From Janthinobacterium sp. TND4EL3 (GTDB lineage Bacteria; Pseudomonadota; Gammaproteobacteria; Burkholderiales; Burkholderiaceae_D), in NCBI RefSeq assembly GCF_900156175.1, contig NZ_FTMV01000006.1, positions 217,643 to 281,642 on the forward strand: a DNA stretch of 64,000 bases, read 5' to 3'. The notes beneath the pieces were generated by a model. It was not told the DNA's origin and ran no database searches. It was given only the letters and a program-made list of their open reading frames with translations. The translations under genes were made by a program, and so were the position numbers. Below, in pieces: positions 55,239 through 63,400 of the stretch; position 1 is the first letter of the stretch, and every line of letters starts with the position of its first letter.

Positions 55239-57005
55239 ATGCCCGCTTCCCCTCCTGCCTGTCCCATCTCGCCCGACACACCGCTGGAACTGCCGCAACT
55301 GCTGGCCTGGCTGCAGGAAGACGGCTTGCTGGATGCAACGCAAGCGGCCGCCATCAGCGCCCAGGCCGCCCAGCTGCCAGCACCCGCCTTGCATCCGCTG
55401 TGCAGCATCGCCCACGGCGCACTGACGCTCGACACCCTGTGCGCCTGGCTGGCGCGGCGCGCAAGCTTGCCGTATCTGCGCATCGATCCCCTGCACATCG
55501 ACTTCAGCCAGGTGGCCGACGTCATGACGGCCGGCTATGCGGCCCGCTTCAACATCCTGCCCGTCGAATGCACGCTTGACCGCATCGTCATCGCCACGGC
55601 CCAGCCCTACGCGCTCGCCTGGCAGGCGCAGCTGGGCAACCTGGCGCCGCGCAAGCTGAGCCTCGTCATCGCCAACCCGCTGCACATCGCCGACGCCATC
55701 GCGCAGTTTTTCAGCCTGGCCAGTGCCGTCAAGGTGGCAAAACTGGCGTCCACGCAAGACCTGGCGCTGCGCCAGAATGTCGAGCAGTTGGTGGAACTGG
55801 GCCGCAACAAGTCCAGCCTGGACGCCAACGACCAGCACGTGGTGCGCATCGTCGACTGGCTGTGGCAATACGCGTTTGCCCAGCGCGCGTCCGACATCCA
55901 CCTGGAACCGAAGCGCGACGCGGGCCTCGTGCGCCTGCGCATCGACGGCATGCTGCACCAGGCTTACCAGGTGCCGCCCGTGGTCATGCTGGCCATGACG
56001 GCGCGCATCAAGTTGCTCGGGCGCATGGACGTCGTGGAAAAACGCCGCCCGCAGGATGGCCGCATCAAGACGCGCAATGCGCAGGGACAGGAAATCGAGC
56101 TGCGCCTGTCGACCCTGCCGACGGCCTTCGGCGAAAAACTCGTCATGCGCATCTTCGATCCGGAAGTGGCCGTCAAGAGCCTGGCGGAGCTGGGCTTTCC
56201 TCCCGCGGACGCCGAACGCTGGCGCCAGCTGACGTCGCGCACGCATGGCATCGTGCTGGTGACGGGCCCCACCGGCTCGGGCAAGACCACCACCCTGTAC
56301 AGCACCCTGAAGGCGCTGGCCAGCAGCGAAGTCAACGTGTGCACGGTGGAAGACCCCATCGAGATGGTCGAGCCCGCCTTCAACCAGATGCAGGTGCAGA
56401 CCCAGGCCGGCATCGAACTGTCGTTTGCCGATGGCGTGCGGGCGCTGATGCGGCAAGACCCCGACATCATCATGGTGGGAGAGATCCGTGACCTGGCCAC
56501 GGCCGAGATGGCCATCCAGGCGGCGCTGACGGGCCACCTGGTGCTGTCGACCCTGCACACCAACGATGCGCCGTCGGCGGTCACGCGCCTGCTGGAACTG
56601 GGCGTGCCCGCCTACCTGCTCGAAGCGAGCCTGGCCGGCGTGCTGGCGCAGCGGCTGCTGCGCTGCCTGTGTCCCGGTTGCAAGCAGCCGGGCGCGGCGC
56701 CGACGCAAGCGCAATGGCAAGGCCTGGCGGCCGGCCAGCTGGAACGGCCGCAGACCATGTACCGCGCCGTTGGCTGCGCCCTGTGCCGGCAAAGCGGCTA
56801 CCGTGGCCGGGCCGGCATCTACGAGCTGCTCTGCGTGACGCAGGCGTTCAGTCAGCTGATCCGCGCCGGCGCCGACCTGCACGCCTTGCGCCGCCAGAGC
56901 CTCCTCGACGGCATGACGCCGCTGCGCCTCGCCGGCGCGCGCAAGATCGCCGACGGCACGACCAGCTTCGACGAAGTGCTGAAGCTCACGGCAGCCCTGC
57001 ATTGA
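55239..57005 (+). CDS. GspE/PilB-type secretion or pilus ATPase
   Basis: A 588-residue AAA+ ATPase of type II secretion / type IV pili. The N-terminal MshEN-like region (about 10-150) precedes the catalytic domain: Walker A GPTGSGKT at 343-350, the Asp box EDPIEMVEP, Walker B DPDIIMVGEIRD, and the His box STLHTNDAPSA. The tetracysteine zinc motif is complete (CLCPGCKQPG and CALCRQSG). No pilin, GspF or PilC gene is adjacent, so its apparatus lies elsewhere. Transcribed with or after the preceding gene; a tRNA follows. Confidence 0.9.
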   Translation: MPASPPACPISPDTPLELPQLLAWLQEDGLLDATQAAAISAQAAQLPAPALHPLCSIAHGALTLDTLCAWLARRASLPYLRIDPLHIDFSQVADVMTAGYAARFNILPVECTLDRIVIATAQPYALAWQAQLGNLAPRKLSLVIANPLHIADAIAQFFSLASAVKVAKLASTQDLALRQNVEQLVELGRNKSSLDANDQHVVRIVDWLWQYAFAQRASDIHLEPKRDAGLVRLRIDGMLHQAYQVPPVVMLAMTARIKLLGRMDVVEKRRPQDGRIKTRNAQGQEIELRLSTLPTAFGEKLVMRIFDPEVAVKSLAELGFPPADAERWRQLTSRTHGIVLVTGPTGSGKTTTLYSTLKALASSEVNVCTVEDPIEMVEPAFNQMQVQTQAGIELSFADGVRALMRQDPDIIMVGEIRDLATAEMAIQAALTGHLVLSTLHTNDAPSAVTRLLELGVPAYLLEASLAGVLAQRLLRCLCPGCKQPGAAPTQAQWQGLAAGQLERPQTMYRAVGCALCRQSGYRGRAGIYELLCVTQAFSQLIRAGADLHALRRQSLLDGMTPLRLAGARKIADGTTSFDEVLKLTAALH

Positions 57006-57074
57006 TGCAGTTCACACTTTCTGACAGGAATACTTTGCATTCCTTTTCAACTGATATATAATGCGGCCTCTTTC

Positions 57075-57150
57075 GGGTCGTTAGCTCAGCTGGTAGAGCA
57101 GCGGACTTTTAATCCGTTGGTCGCAGGTTCGAATCCCGCACGGCCTACCA
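57075..57150 (+). tRNA. tRNA-Lys (TTT) with irregular acceptor and T stems
   Basis: A 76-nt gene with encoded CCA (57148-57150), CTTTTAA anticodon loop and standard D and anticodon stems. The acceptor stem GGGTCGT/ACGGCCT has G1-U72 and U4-G69 wobbles, and the T stem GCAGG/CCCGC has an A51xC63 mismatch. The 5' half matches ordinary proteobacterial tRNA-Lys closely, so the irregularities lie in the 3' third. Confidence 0.9.
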
Positions 57151-57165
57151 CGAATGCGCAGTACT

Positions 57166-57197
57166 AAAAAGCCTATCCTCACGGATGGGCTTTTTTC
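57166..57197 (+). terminator. Terminator of tRNA-Lys
   Basis: Perfect stem GCCTATCC (57171-57178) with GGATGGGC (57183-57190; one T-G pair) and six T residues, 20 bp after the tRNA 3' end. Confidence 0.88.
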
Positions 57198-57253
57198 GTT
57201 TCCGGCCCCGCGGTTATACTGGCGCTTCGTCTTGCCAGCCCTGAAAGAACCGC

Positions 57254-57652
57254 ATGAAACTTGCCGCCGCCCTCCTCCTGGCCACCGCCTGCCTGTCCGC
57301 CCGGGCACAGCCACCCATCGTGCTCGACGGCCAGTACAGCCTGCGCACGGACGAGATGAGCCTGGAAATCATCGGCAACCGCGTCTGCTTCGCGCCCGAC
57401 AAGGCGCAGTGGGGCCGCTTGCCCCGCCCTGCCGCCACGCACGATGCGTGGTTTTGTTTCAGCAACGATAGCCAGGCGCGCCGCCTGCTGCGCGTGCCCG
57501 CGCGCCAGGCCGACAATTGCGGCTGGCAGGCGCGTGCGCGCATCGTCATTGACACGTATCAAGCGTACATGGAACAGGGCGACGGCAACGACATGGCGCG
57601 CCTGGCGTCCGTCGTGAAGGTGGCGCAGCCGAACGCCATCGCCTGCGAGTAA
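57254..57652 (+). CDS. Unrecognised small exported protein
   Basis: A 132-residue protein with a clear signal peptide (MKLAAALLLATACLSARA, cut near residue 18) and four cysteines in the mature part, likely two disulfides. The start is supported by the leader and a GAAAG-type ribosome-binding site. I recognise no family. It may be a conserved Oxalobacteraceae periplasmic protein, but that is a guess. Confidence 0.7.
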   Translation: MKLAAALLLATACLSARAQPPIVLDGQYSLRTDEMSLEIIGNRVCFAPDKAQWGRLPRPAATHDAWFCFSNDSQARRLLRVPARQADNCGWQARARIVIDTYQAYMEQGDGNDMARLASVVKVAQPNAIACE

Positions 57653-57666
57653 TCAGTTCAGTTCGA

Positions 57667-58170
57667 TCAGTCCAGTTCATACTCCTGCAGATAACGGGCG
57701 AACAGTTCCCCATCGGCCAGCGGACACGCAAACCCCGCGCCCCAGTCGGCCAGCAGCAACTGCTCCTTCAAGGGCAGCAGCAACAGTTGTGGCATGCCGT
57801 CGCTGCACCACAGGTCGCACACGATGCCCTGGTCATCCAGGCCGGCAAACAATGTTGCCGTCTTGTCGCCGCCAAAGGCCAGCACGTTCTTGCATTCCAC
57901 GCGGTAACTGCCGTAGCCCGTGTAGACGGCGTCATACGGCGGCAAGGCTTCGGCCAGCGCCAGCCGCAGCCGGTCGGCCGTGAGGCCCAGCACGCGCATC
58001 TGCGACGGCGGTGCCTCGGGGACGAACATGTCCGTCCAGCCGGCGCCGCTGCGGTGCGCATCGGCGAACGCCTGCTGCTCGCCCATCTGCGTCAGACAGT
58101 GCTGCAAATTATCCAGCGGCAACAGTTCGATCATGCAGCAATCGTCTTCGTGGTAATAGGCTTCGCGCAT
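57667..58170 (-). CDS. Unrecognised 167-residue cytoplasmic protein
   Basis: Starts MREAYYHEDDCC and ends with EYLQEYELD-like acidic residues; no signal peptide or membrane segment. Alpha/beta composition, rich in Leu, with Cys residues near 11, 12, 92, 116, 121 and 147. It begins 3 bp after the LprI-like gene ends on the same strand, so the two are cotranscribed. The compact size and acidity recall small immunity proteins, but no specific motif supports that. Confidence 0.6.
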   Translation of the reverse strand: MREAYYHEDDCCMIELLPLDNLQHCLTQMGEQQAFADAHRSGAGWTDMFVPEAPPSQMRVLGLTADRLRLALAEALPPYDAVYTGYGSYRVECKNVLAFGGDKTATLFAGLDDQGIVCDLWCSDGMPQLLLLPLKEQLLLADWGAGFACPLADGELFARYLQEYELD

Positions 58171-58173
58171 GCG

Positions 58174-59220
58174 TCAATTCTCCAGCAAGTCTTGCAATTG
58201 CGCATTGCGCCGCGCCGTCAGCAGGCCGGCCCAGGTCTCGCCCGTCACGGATGGATAGCGCACGGCGCCAAAGTTCATCCAGGCATCGCGGTAGGCCAGC
58301 CACAGGCGCTGGGTGGCGCGGATGCCGTCCTTGTCCACGGCGCCCGCATAGGTGGACGCGGGCTTTTTCATCAGCTTGCCGTAGATGGCGTTGAGCTCCT
58401 TGTCCAGCGCCGCCGCCTGCGCCTGCGACAGGGCCGGCGGCAGCTTGCCCGCTTCGTACTGGCGCAAGTCCTGCGCCAGCAGGTCCAGCTCGGCCGTGCG
58501 GGCGGCGATGCTCAGGGCGGCCCGCGCCGTGCCGCTCAAGTCCGTCTCATGGGCCGCGCGCGCGTCGGCAAACTTGCTGGCGGCCGCCTGCAGCTTTTGC
58601 AGCGACGCTTGCGCCACGGCCGGCATGCTTGCGCTGACCTTGCTTGTCGCCTGCGCGCGCACGCGCTGCTTTTGCCGCGCATCGATGGCGCTGCACACGC
58701 CCATCATGTAGCCGCTGGTGATGTCGTCGCACAAGTCGATCATGCCGCGCCCGCTGGCATTGATCTGCTGCAAGTGTTCGATGCGGCCCCGCATCTCGGC
58801 CGGCGCCGCGTCGATGCTGCACGCATACTTGAGGGCCAGCAACGGGTCTTTCTGCACGCCCTGCCCATTCTGGTACAGCATCATCAGCACGGCGCTGTTC
58901 TGCGTTGCCATGGCGCAATGACGCACGGGACGCCAGTCGGCCGGCTTGGGCGAGGACATACTCTTGGTATCGTAATACAGGTCTGTCGCCTGGCATTGCT
59001 GCAAGGCGGCCACGGCGGACGGCGCCGGCAGGTCGGCCGGCGGCGGCGCCGCATCCTTGACCTTCAGGCAGCCCGCATACCAGGCCGTGCTTTCCGCGTG
59101 GCCCACGCCCATGGCGCTGGTGTTCGGGTAGGGAGCTGCCGCAGCGGCAATGCCGTGGCCGGCAAGCAGCGCGCCTGCGCCCAGCAATGCCGTTTTCAAT
59201 AAGGAAAGACAAATTTTCAT
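58174..59220 (-). CDS. Exported protein with LprI-like (DUF1311) domain
   Basis: A 348-residue exported protein. ATG 59220 is chosen because it starts the signal peptide (MKICLSLLKTALLGAGALLA); the frame to 59253 lacks it. The C-terminal third (about 240-340, with LPPALSQAQAAALDKELNAI and TQRLWLAYRDAWMNF) matches the LprI/DUF1311 domain, described as a lysozyme inhibitor in mycobacteria. The N-terminal half is a helical region with paired cysteines. It is followed by the 167-residue gene 3 bp later, and is divergent from the S9 peptidase gene. Confidence 0.8.
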   Translation of the reverse strand: MKICLSLLKTALLGAGALLAGHGIAAAAAPYPNTSAMGVGHAESTAWYAGCLKVKDAAPPPADLPAPSAVAALQQCQATDLYYDTKSMSSPKPADWRPVRHCAMATQNSAVLMMLYQNGQGVQKDPLLALKYACSIDAAPAEMRGRIEHLQQINASGRGMIDLCDDITSGYMMGVCSAIDARQKQRVRAQATSKVSASMPAVAQASLQKLQAAASKFADARAAHETDLSGTARAALSIAARTAELDLLAQDLRQYEAGKLPPALSQAQAAALDKELNAIYGKLMKKPASTYAGAVDKDGIRATQRLWLAYRDAWMNFGAVRYPSVTGETWAGLLTARRNAQLQDLLEN

Positions 59221-59394
59221 GTTCAGGCAGCGCCAGCGTGAGTAAAGCGGCAAGTTTAACTGATCAGCCAGTAGCCACCCGCCCGATACGTGGCTGTCCG
59301 GCCTGGTAAGTAACGGTCCATGGCCTTGGCAGTGGCCGAATCGATGGGCAATAATGTTGCTCGCTTTACTTTTTTCACTACCCGGACCACGCCC

Positions 59395-61533
59395 ATGACC
59401 TTACCCCGTCTTCGCCGTTCCCTCGGCTCCCTGCTGATCGCAGCGGCCTGCGCCTCGCTTGCCCATACCACCGCCGCCGCGCCTGCCGCCACCCCGCAAA
59501 CGCCAGCCAGACACGCCATCACGCATGAGGATGTATGGCTGATGAAACGGGTGGGCGCGCCCGTCGCCAGCCCTGACGGAAAGTGGGCCGTGTTTTCCGT
59601 CGTCGACAGCGCCTACGACACCAAGGATCAATGGTCGGACCTGTGGATCAAGTCGCTGCTTGACGACAGCCCCGCGCGCCGCCTCACGTACTCCAAGGGC
59701 GGCGAAGGCGCCGTAGCCTGGTCGCCGGACAGCCGCCAGCTGATATTCGTCGCCAAGCGCGACGGCGATGATGCGGGCCAGCTCTACCGTCTCGACGTGG
59801 CCGCGGGCGGCGAAGCCCAGCGCCTGACCTCGCTCACCCTGGGCGCGCGCATGCCCAAGTGGAGCCCTGACGGCAAGCAACTGCTGTTCATCAGCGACAT
59901 CTATCCAGGCAACAAGACGGAAGCGGACGTCAAGCAAAGCGCGAAGGAGCGCAAGGAGCGCAAGGTCAGCGCCCGCTCGTATGAAACGACGGCACCCCGC
60001 TATTTCGACAAATGGCTGACGGACAAGCAGGTGCGCCTGTTCGTCGTCGATGCCGAAACTGGCGCAGTCCCGCGCGACATCCTGTCGGGCACGCAACTGG
60101 TCGCGCTGCCAGGCTTTGGCGGCGGCCAGGGCGACGAGGGACAATCGCTGGACGCCCTCTGGACGCCGGACGGCAAGGCCGTCGTCTTCAGCGCGGCCAC
60201 CAACCGCGACGCGGCGCAGCGCGAAGCCGTCTACTCGCAACTGTATCTGCTGCCCGTGGCCGGCGGCGAAGCCCAGCGTTTGACACAGGACAAACACAGC
60301 TACGGTTCCCTGAAATTTGCCGCCGACGGCAAGACCCTGTTTGCCTTGAGCGACGCGCAAACGCCCGGCAAGGTGTATGACGTGAAACGCCTGGCCAGCT
60401 TTGCCTGGCCGATGAGCAACCCTGCGCCGACCATCCTGACGGCCAGGCTGGACCGTTCGATTTCGCGCTTCGTGCTGCCCGAAGGCGGCAAGCGCGTCAT
60501 TTTCAGCTATGAACATGCGGGCCTGGAAAAGCTGTATTCGATCGACGCCAGGGGCGGCGACGTGCGCGAGGAGCCATCCTTGCCGACCGGCACCATCAAT
60601 TCGCTGAGCAGCGGCGGCAAGTCGCTCGTGGGCGTATGGGAGTCCGCCATCAACCCGCCGGAAATCTATGCCTTCAACGGCAAACAGCCGAAGCGGCTGA
60701 CGGCTTTCAATACGGACAAGGCCGATAAAATCGACTGGCAGGCGCCCGAGCACTTCTGGTTCACGACGGCCGACGGCCGCCGCATCCACAATATGCTCGT
60801 CAAGCCCGCCAACTTTGACCCGAACAAGAAATACCCGCTGTTTACCGTCATCCACGGCGGCGCGGCCAGCATGTGGCGCGACCAGTTCGTGTTGCGCTGG
60901 AACTATCATTTGCTGGCCAAGCCAGGCTATGTCGTGCTGCTGACCGACTACAAGGGTTCCACCGGCTATGGCGAGGAATTCTCGCGCTCGATTCAGTTCG
61001 ACCCGTTGAAGGGGCCGGGCGATGAAGTCAACCAGGGCGTCGATGAAGCCATCAAGAAATACCCATTTATCGACAGCACGAAACTGGCCGCCGGCGGCGC
61101 CAGCTATGGCGGCCACCTGGCCAACTGGCTGCAGGCGACCACCACGCGCTACAAGGCCATCGTCTCGCACGCGGGCGAAATGGATTTGATCATGCAGTGG
61201 GGCACCAGCGATGGCGGTTTCGGCCGTGAAACGAATGCAGGCGGCCCCGTCTGGTCGAACCTGCCCGTGTGGCGCGATCAAAGCCCCGTCATGCAAGCGG
61301 GCAACCACGAAAAAGGCACGGGCTTTACCACACCGATCCTGATCACCGTGGGCGAACTCGACTACCGCGTGCCGGCCAACAATGCCCTGATGAACTTTGC
61401 CGTGCAACAGCGCCTGAACGTACCGGCGAAATTGCTGGTGTTTCCGGATGAAAACCACTGGATCTTGAAGGGCGAGAACAGCCGTTTCTTCTATAGCGAA
61501 GTCGAGGGCTGGCTGGCGAAGTATCTGAAATAA
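59395..61533 (+). CDS. S9 family prolyl oligopeptidase-like peptidase
   Basis: A 712-residue exported serine peptidase. ATG 59395 is chosen because it gives a signal peptide (MTLPRLRRSLGSLLIAAACA); the frame start at 59320 does not. A seven-bladed propeller (WSPDSRQLIFVAKRDG and similar repeats) precedes the alpha/beta-hydrolase domain. The triad is Ser570 (GGASYGGH), Asp656 (VGELDYRVP) and His688 (DENHWIL). Likely cleaves short peptides in the periplasm. Confidence 0.93.
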   Translation: MTLPRLRRSLGSLLIAAACASLAHTTAAAPAATPQTPARHAITHEDVWLMKRVGAPVASPDGKWAVFSVVDSAYDTKDQWSDLWIKSLLDDSPARRLTYSKGGEGAVAWSPDSRQLIFVAKRDGDDAGQLYRLDVAAGGEAQRLTSLTLGARMPKWSPDGKQLLFISDIYPGNKTEADVKQSAKERKERKVSARSYETTAPRYFDKWLTDKQVRLFVVDAETGAVPRDILSGTQLVALPGFGGGQGDEGQSLDALWTPDGKAVVFSAATNRDAAQREAVYSQLYLLPVAGGEAQRLTQDKHSYGSLKFAADGKTLFALSDAQTPGKVYDVKRLASFAWPMSNPAPTILTARLDRSISRFVLPEGGKRVIFSYEHAGLEKLYSIDARGGDVREEPSLPTGTINSLSSGGKSLVGVWESAINPPEIYAFNGKQPKRLTAFNTDKADKIDWQAPEHFWFTTADGRRIHNMLVKPANFDPNKKYPLFTVIHGGAASMWRDQFVLRWNYHLLAKPGYVVLLTDYKGSTGYGEEFSRSIQFDPLKGPGDEVNQGVDEAIKKYPFIDSTKLAAGGASYGGHLANWLQATTTRYKAIVSHAGEMDLIMQWGTSDGGFGRETNAGGPVWSNLPVWRDQSPVMQAGNHEKGTGFTTPILITVGELDYRVPANNALMNFAVQQRLNVPAKLLVFPDENHWILKGENSRFFYSEVEGWLAKYLK

Positions 61534-61608
61534 GCGCCTGACGCAAGCGCCGCTCCCGCTGGGAGCGTCGTCGGCCGGCCGCGCATCAGGCGTGCGCCCG
61601 CCCCCCAG

Positions 61609-61647
61609 GAAACAGCCAGGCGCCGCCTACGCGGACCTGGCTGTTTT
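61609..61647. terminator. Bidirectional terminator between the S9 peptidase and BON genes
   Basis: Stem AACAGCCAGG (61611-61620) with CCTGGCTGTT (61636-61645), 15-base loop, short T- and A-runs. It lies between convergent genes. Confidence 0.75.
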
Positions 61648-61690
61648 CATGCGGGCAGTCTCCCTGCCGCCATGGCAGGCGCAGCCAGGC

Positions 61691-62422
61691 TTACTTCACT
61701 TTCAAGCCATTCTTCACGTCCTTCACGCCTTCCACGCCGCGGGCCAGGTCACCCGCCTTCTGCACTTCATTTTGCGATGGCACAAAACCGCTGAGCATGA
61801 CGACGCCGTTGACGGTTTCCACATGGACATCCAGCGCTTTCAGGGTGGAATCCTTGACCAGGTCCGCCTTGATCTTGGTGGTGATGACGGAATCGGCCAC
61901 GGCCGTCTTGGTGCTGCCGGCCGCATTGCGCGTCATGCAGGCCGCCTTGGCCGTCGCATCCATGGCGTCGCAGTTTTCCTTCATGGTGGCGGGCGGATTC
62001 TGCGCCACATTGGTGCCGGCCTTGGCGCCCGTGCTGGCGTCCGCCAGGGCGGCGGTTTTTGCTGCCTTGGCATCGTTCATGCATGTGGTCTTGTCGGCGC
62101 CCGTGCGGTCGCCGCACTTGGCCTTGGCCAGGTCATATTCGGCTTTGGCCACGTCCTTGCGGGCCTTGCTCAGCTCGCGCGGCGTGTTGCGGTATTGCGC
62201 CACGGCATCTGAATCGGCCTTGGCGCGGGCCACCCGGGCCTCTTCCACGCAGACTTTTTTCGCGTTGCCGCTCTGGGCGTCGCAGGCGGCCTTGGCCTGC
62301 TTGTAATCGGCTGTTGCCTTGTCGGTCAGGCTCTTGTACGAGGTGTCCTGCGCATAGGCCGGTGCGGCGGCAAGCAGGGCGCTGGCACTGGCGGCCAGCA
62401 CGAAGGCGATCATTTTGTTCAT
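61691..62422 (-). CDS. Periplasmic BON-domain protein
   Basis: A 243-residue exported protein. The signal peptide covers about 1-24 (cut after AYA). The middle is helical and alanine-rich with three cysteine pairs (for example AACDAQSGNAKKVC). The C-terminal BON domain (from about 175) has ITTKIKADLVKDSTLKALDV and the conserved VMLSGFVPSQNEVQKA. BON proteins bind phospholipid and stabilise the envelope under osmotic stress. A single-gene unit. Confidence 0.88.
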   Translation of the reverse strand: MNKMIAFVLAASASALLAAAPAYAQDTSYKSLTDKATADYKQAKAACDAQSGNAKKVCVEEARVARAKADSDAVAQYRNTPRELSKARKDVAKAEYDLAKAKCGDRTGADKTTCMNDAKAAKTAALADASTGAKAGTNVAQNPPATMKENCDAMDATAKAACMTRNAAGSTKTAVADSVITTKIKADLVKDSTLKALDVHVETVNGVVMLSGFVPSQNEVQKAGDLARGVEGVKDVKNGLKVK

Positions 62423-62527
62423 GATGGTTCCTCTCTGGTTTGGTGGATGCCCAGATTAGACCCCTGCCGCGCCCAAAGCTCCGTGCGACAACACACGCTG
62501 GCAGGCTATCGCGGCACAAATTCGCCT

Positions 62528-63208
62528 CTATTTGTCGCCGCTCAAGCCCATCCGCCACAAAACTTGCGCCTGTTCAAATGGTGAAGCGGTCCCATCAAAT
62601 ACGCCCTCGCCGTCCGCCAGCGCCAGCCATGCCTGCGTGGCGTGCGAACCGCCCGCGCTGTCGCCGCCGGCGCGCACGCGGCGCATCCAGGCCAGCACGT
62701 CGCGGTACCGTTCCCGGTGGCGGCCATGCATCCATGCCAGCGCCACCAGGTCTGCATAGCTCTCCTCGCGGCGCGTGTCGCGCAACTCCTGGTCCAGCAC
62801 TTTCAGCTTGCCCTGCATCCTGCTGGGCGGCTCGACAAAGCCGCGCGGCAGCGCATGCCAGTCGCCCTGGGCGTAGCGCCGGCAATGGCCGACTTCATGC
62901 GCCGTCATCGCTTCGATCATCAGGTCCTGCTGCGCGGGCAGTGCTTCTTGCAGGACGCCTTGCGCCTGGGCATTGCCGCGCAACGACAGCACCAGCTTGC
63001 AGCGCCCCGCCTCGAAACCCAGCGCCAGCGGCACGGCCCCGGGCGCGTCCTGCGGCTGGACAATGATGTCGAGCGGCAAACCTTGCGCGCGCGCAAATGC
63101 GATAACGGGCTGGCCCGCCTGCAGCCAGCGCGCTTCCAGCGCGGTGAGGCCGGATGCGGCCGCAGGCGAGACGATACATACAGTCAACAGTGAAAGCAGT
63201 TTCAGCAT
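62528..63208 (-). CDS. Exported HExxH zincin-like peptidase
   Basis: A 226-residue exported protein. ATG 63208 is chosen because it starts a signal peptide (MLKLLSLLTVCIVSPAAAS); a GTG-started frame to 63268 does not. The catalytic HEVGH motif is at 104-108, with an upstream EAMTA helix and downstream conserved DLVALAWMHGR. It is a small zincin with no adjoining domain and an unknown substrate. It lies just left of the insertion sequence, which does not interrupt it. Confidence 0.8.
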   Translation of the reverse strand: MLKLLSLLTVCIVSPAAASGLTALEARWLQAGQPVIAFARAQGLPLDIIVQPQDAPGAVPLALGFEAGRCKLVLSLRGNAQAQGVLQEALPAQQDLMIEAMTAHEVGHCRRYAQGDWHALPRGFVEPPSRMQGKLKVLDQELRDTRREESYADLVALAWMHGRHRERYRDVLAWMRRVRAGGDSAGGSHATQAWLALADGEGVFDGTASPFEQAQVLWRMGLSGDK

Positions 63209-63311
63209 AGGAACAGGAATGGACGTGGCGGTGTGCTCATGCAGAGTAAGCGCCAGAGATATTTCCACAAGGAAAAACTGGCAACTTTTCGCAAATAAAG
63301 ACGAAAAAAAA

Positions 63312-63399
63312 GGCTCTGTCTCCGTTAAGTAGGGGAACGCCAGGAATTTTGCTCTGCCCCGGCTGTCTGACTGTCTATATCAGACAAACAGGAGCCTTC
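63312..63399 (+). mobile_element. Left end of an IS1595-type element
   Basis: The sequence from GGCTCTGTCTCCGTTAAG (63312) reads like a terminal inverted repeat and precedes the transposase by 89 bp. A poly-A tract (63304-63311) lies immediately outside it. The right end lies beyond the window, so the other inverted repeat and target-site duplication cannot be verified. Confidence 0.6.
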
Positions 63400-63400
63400 C

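Noticed and set aside
54975..57002. Open frame of 675 codons on the minus strand
   Set aside because: Antisense to the GspE/PilB ATPase gene, with shadow composition.
59401..61458. Open frame of 685 codons on the minus strand
   Set aside because: Antisense to the S9 peptidase gene, with shadow composition.
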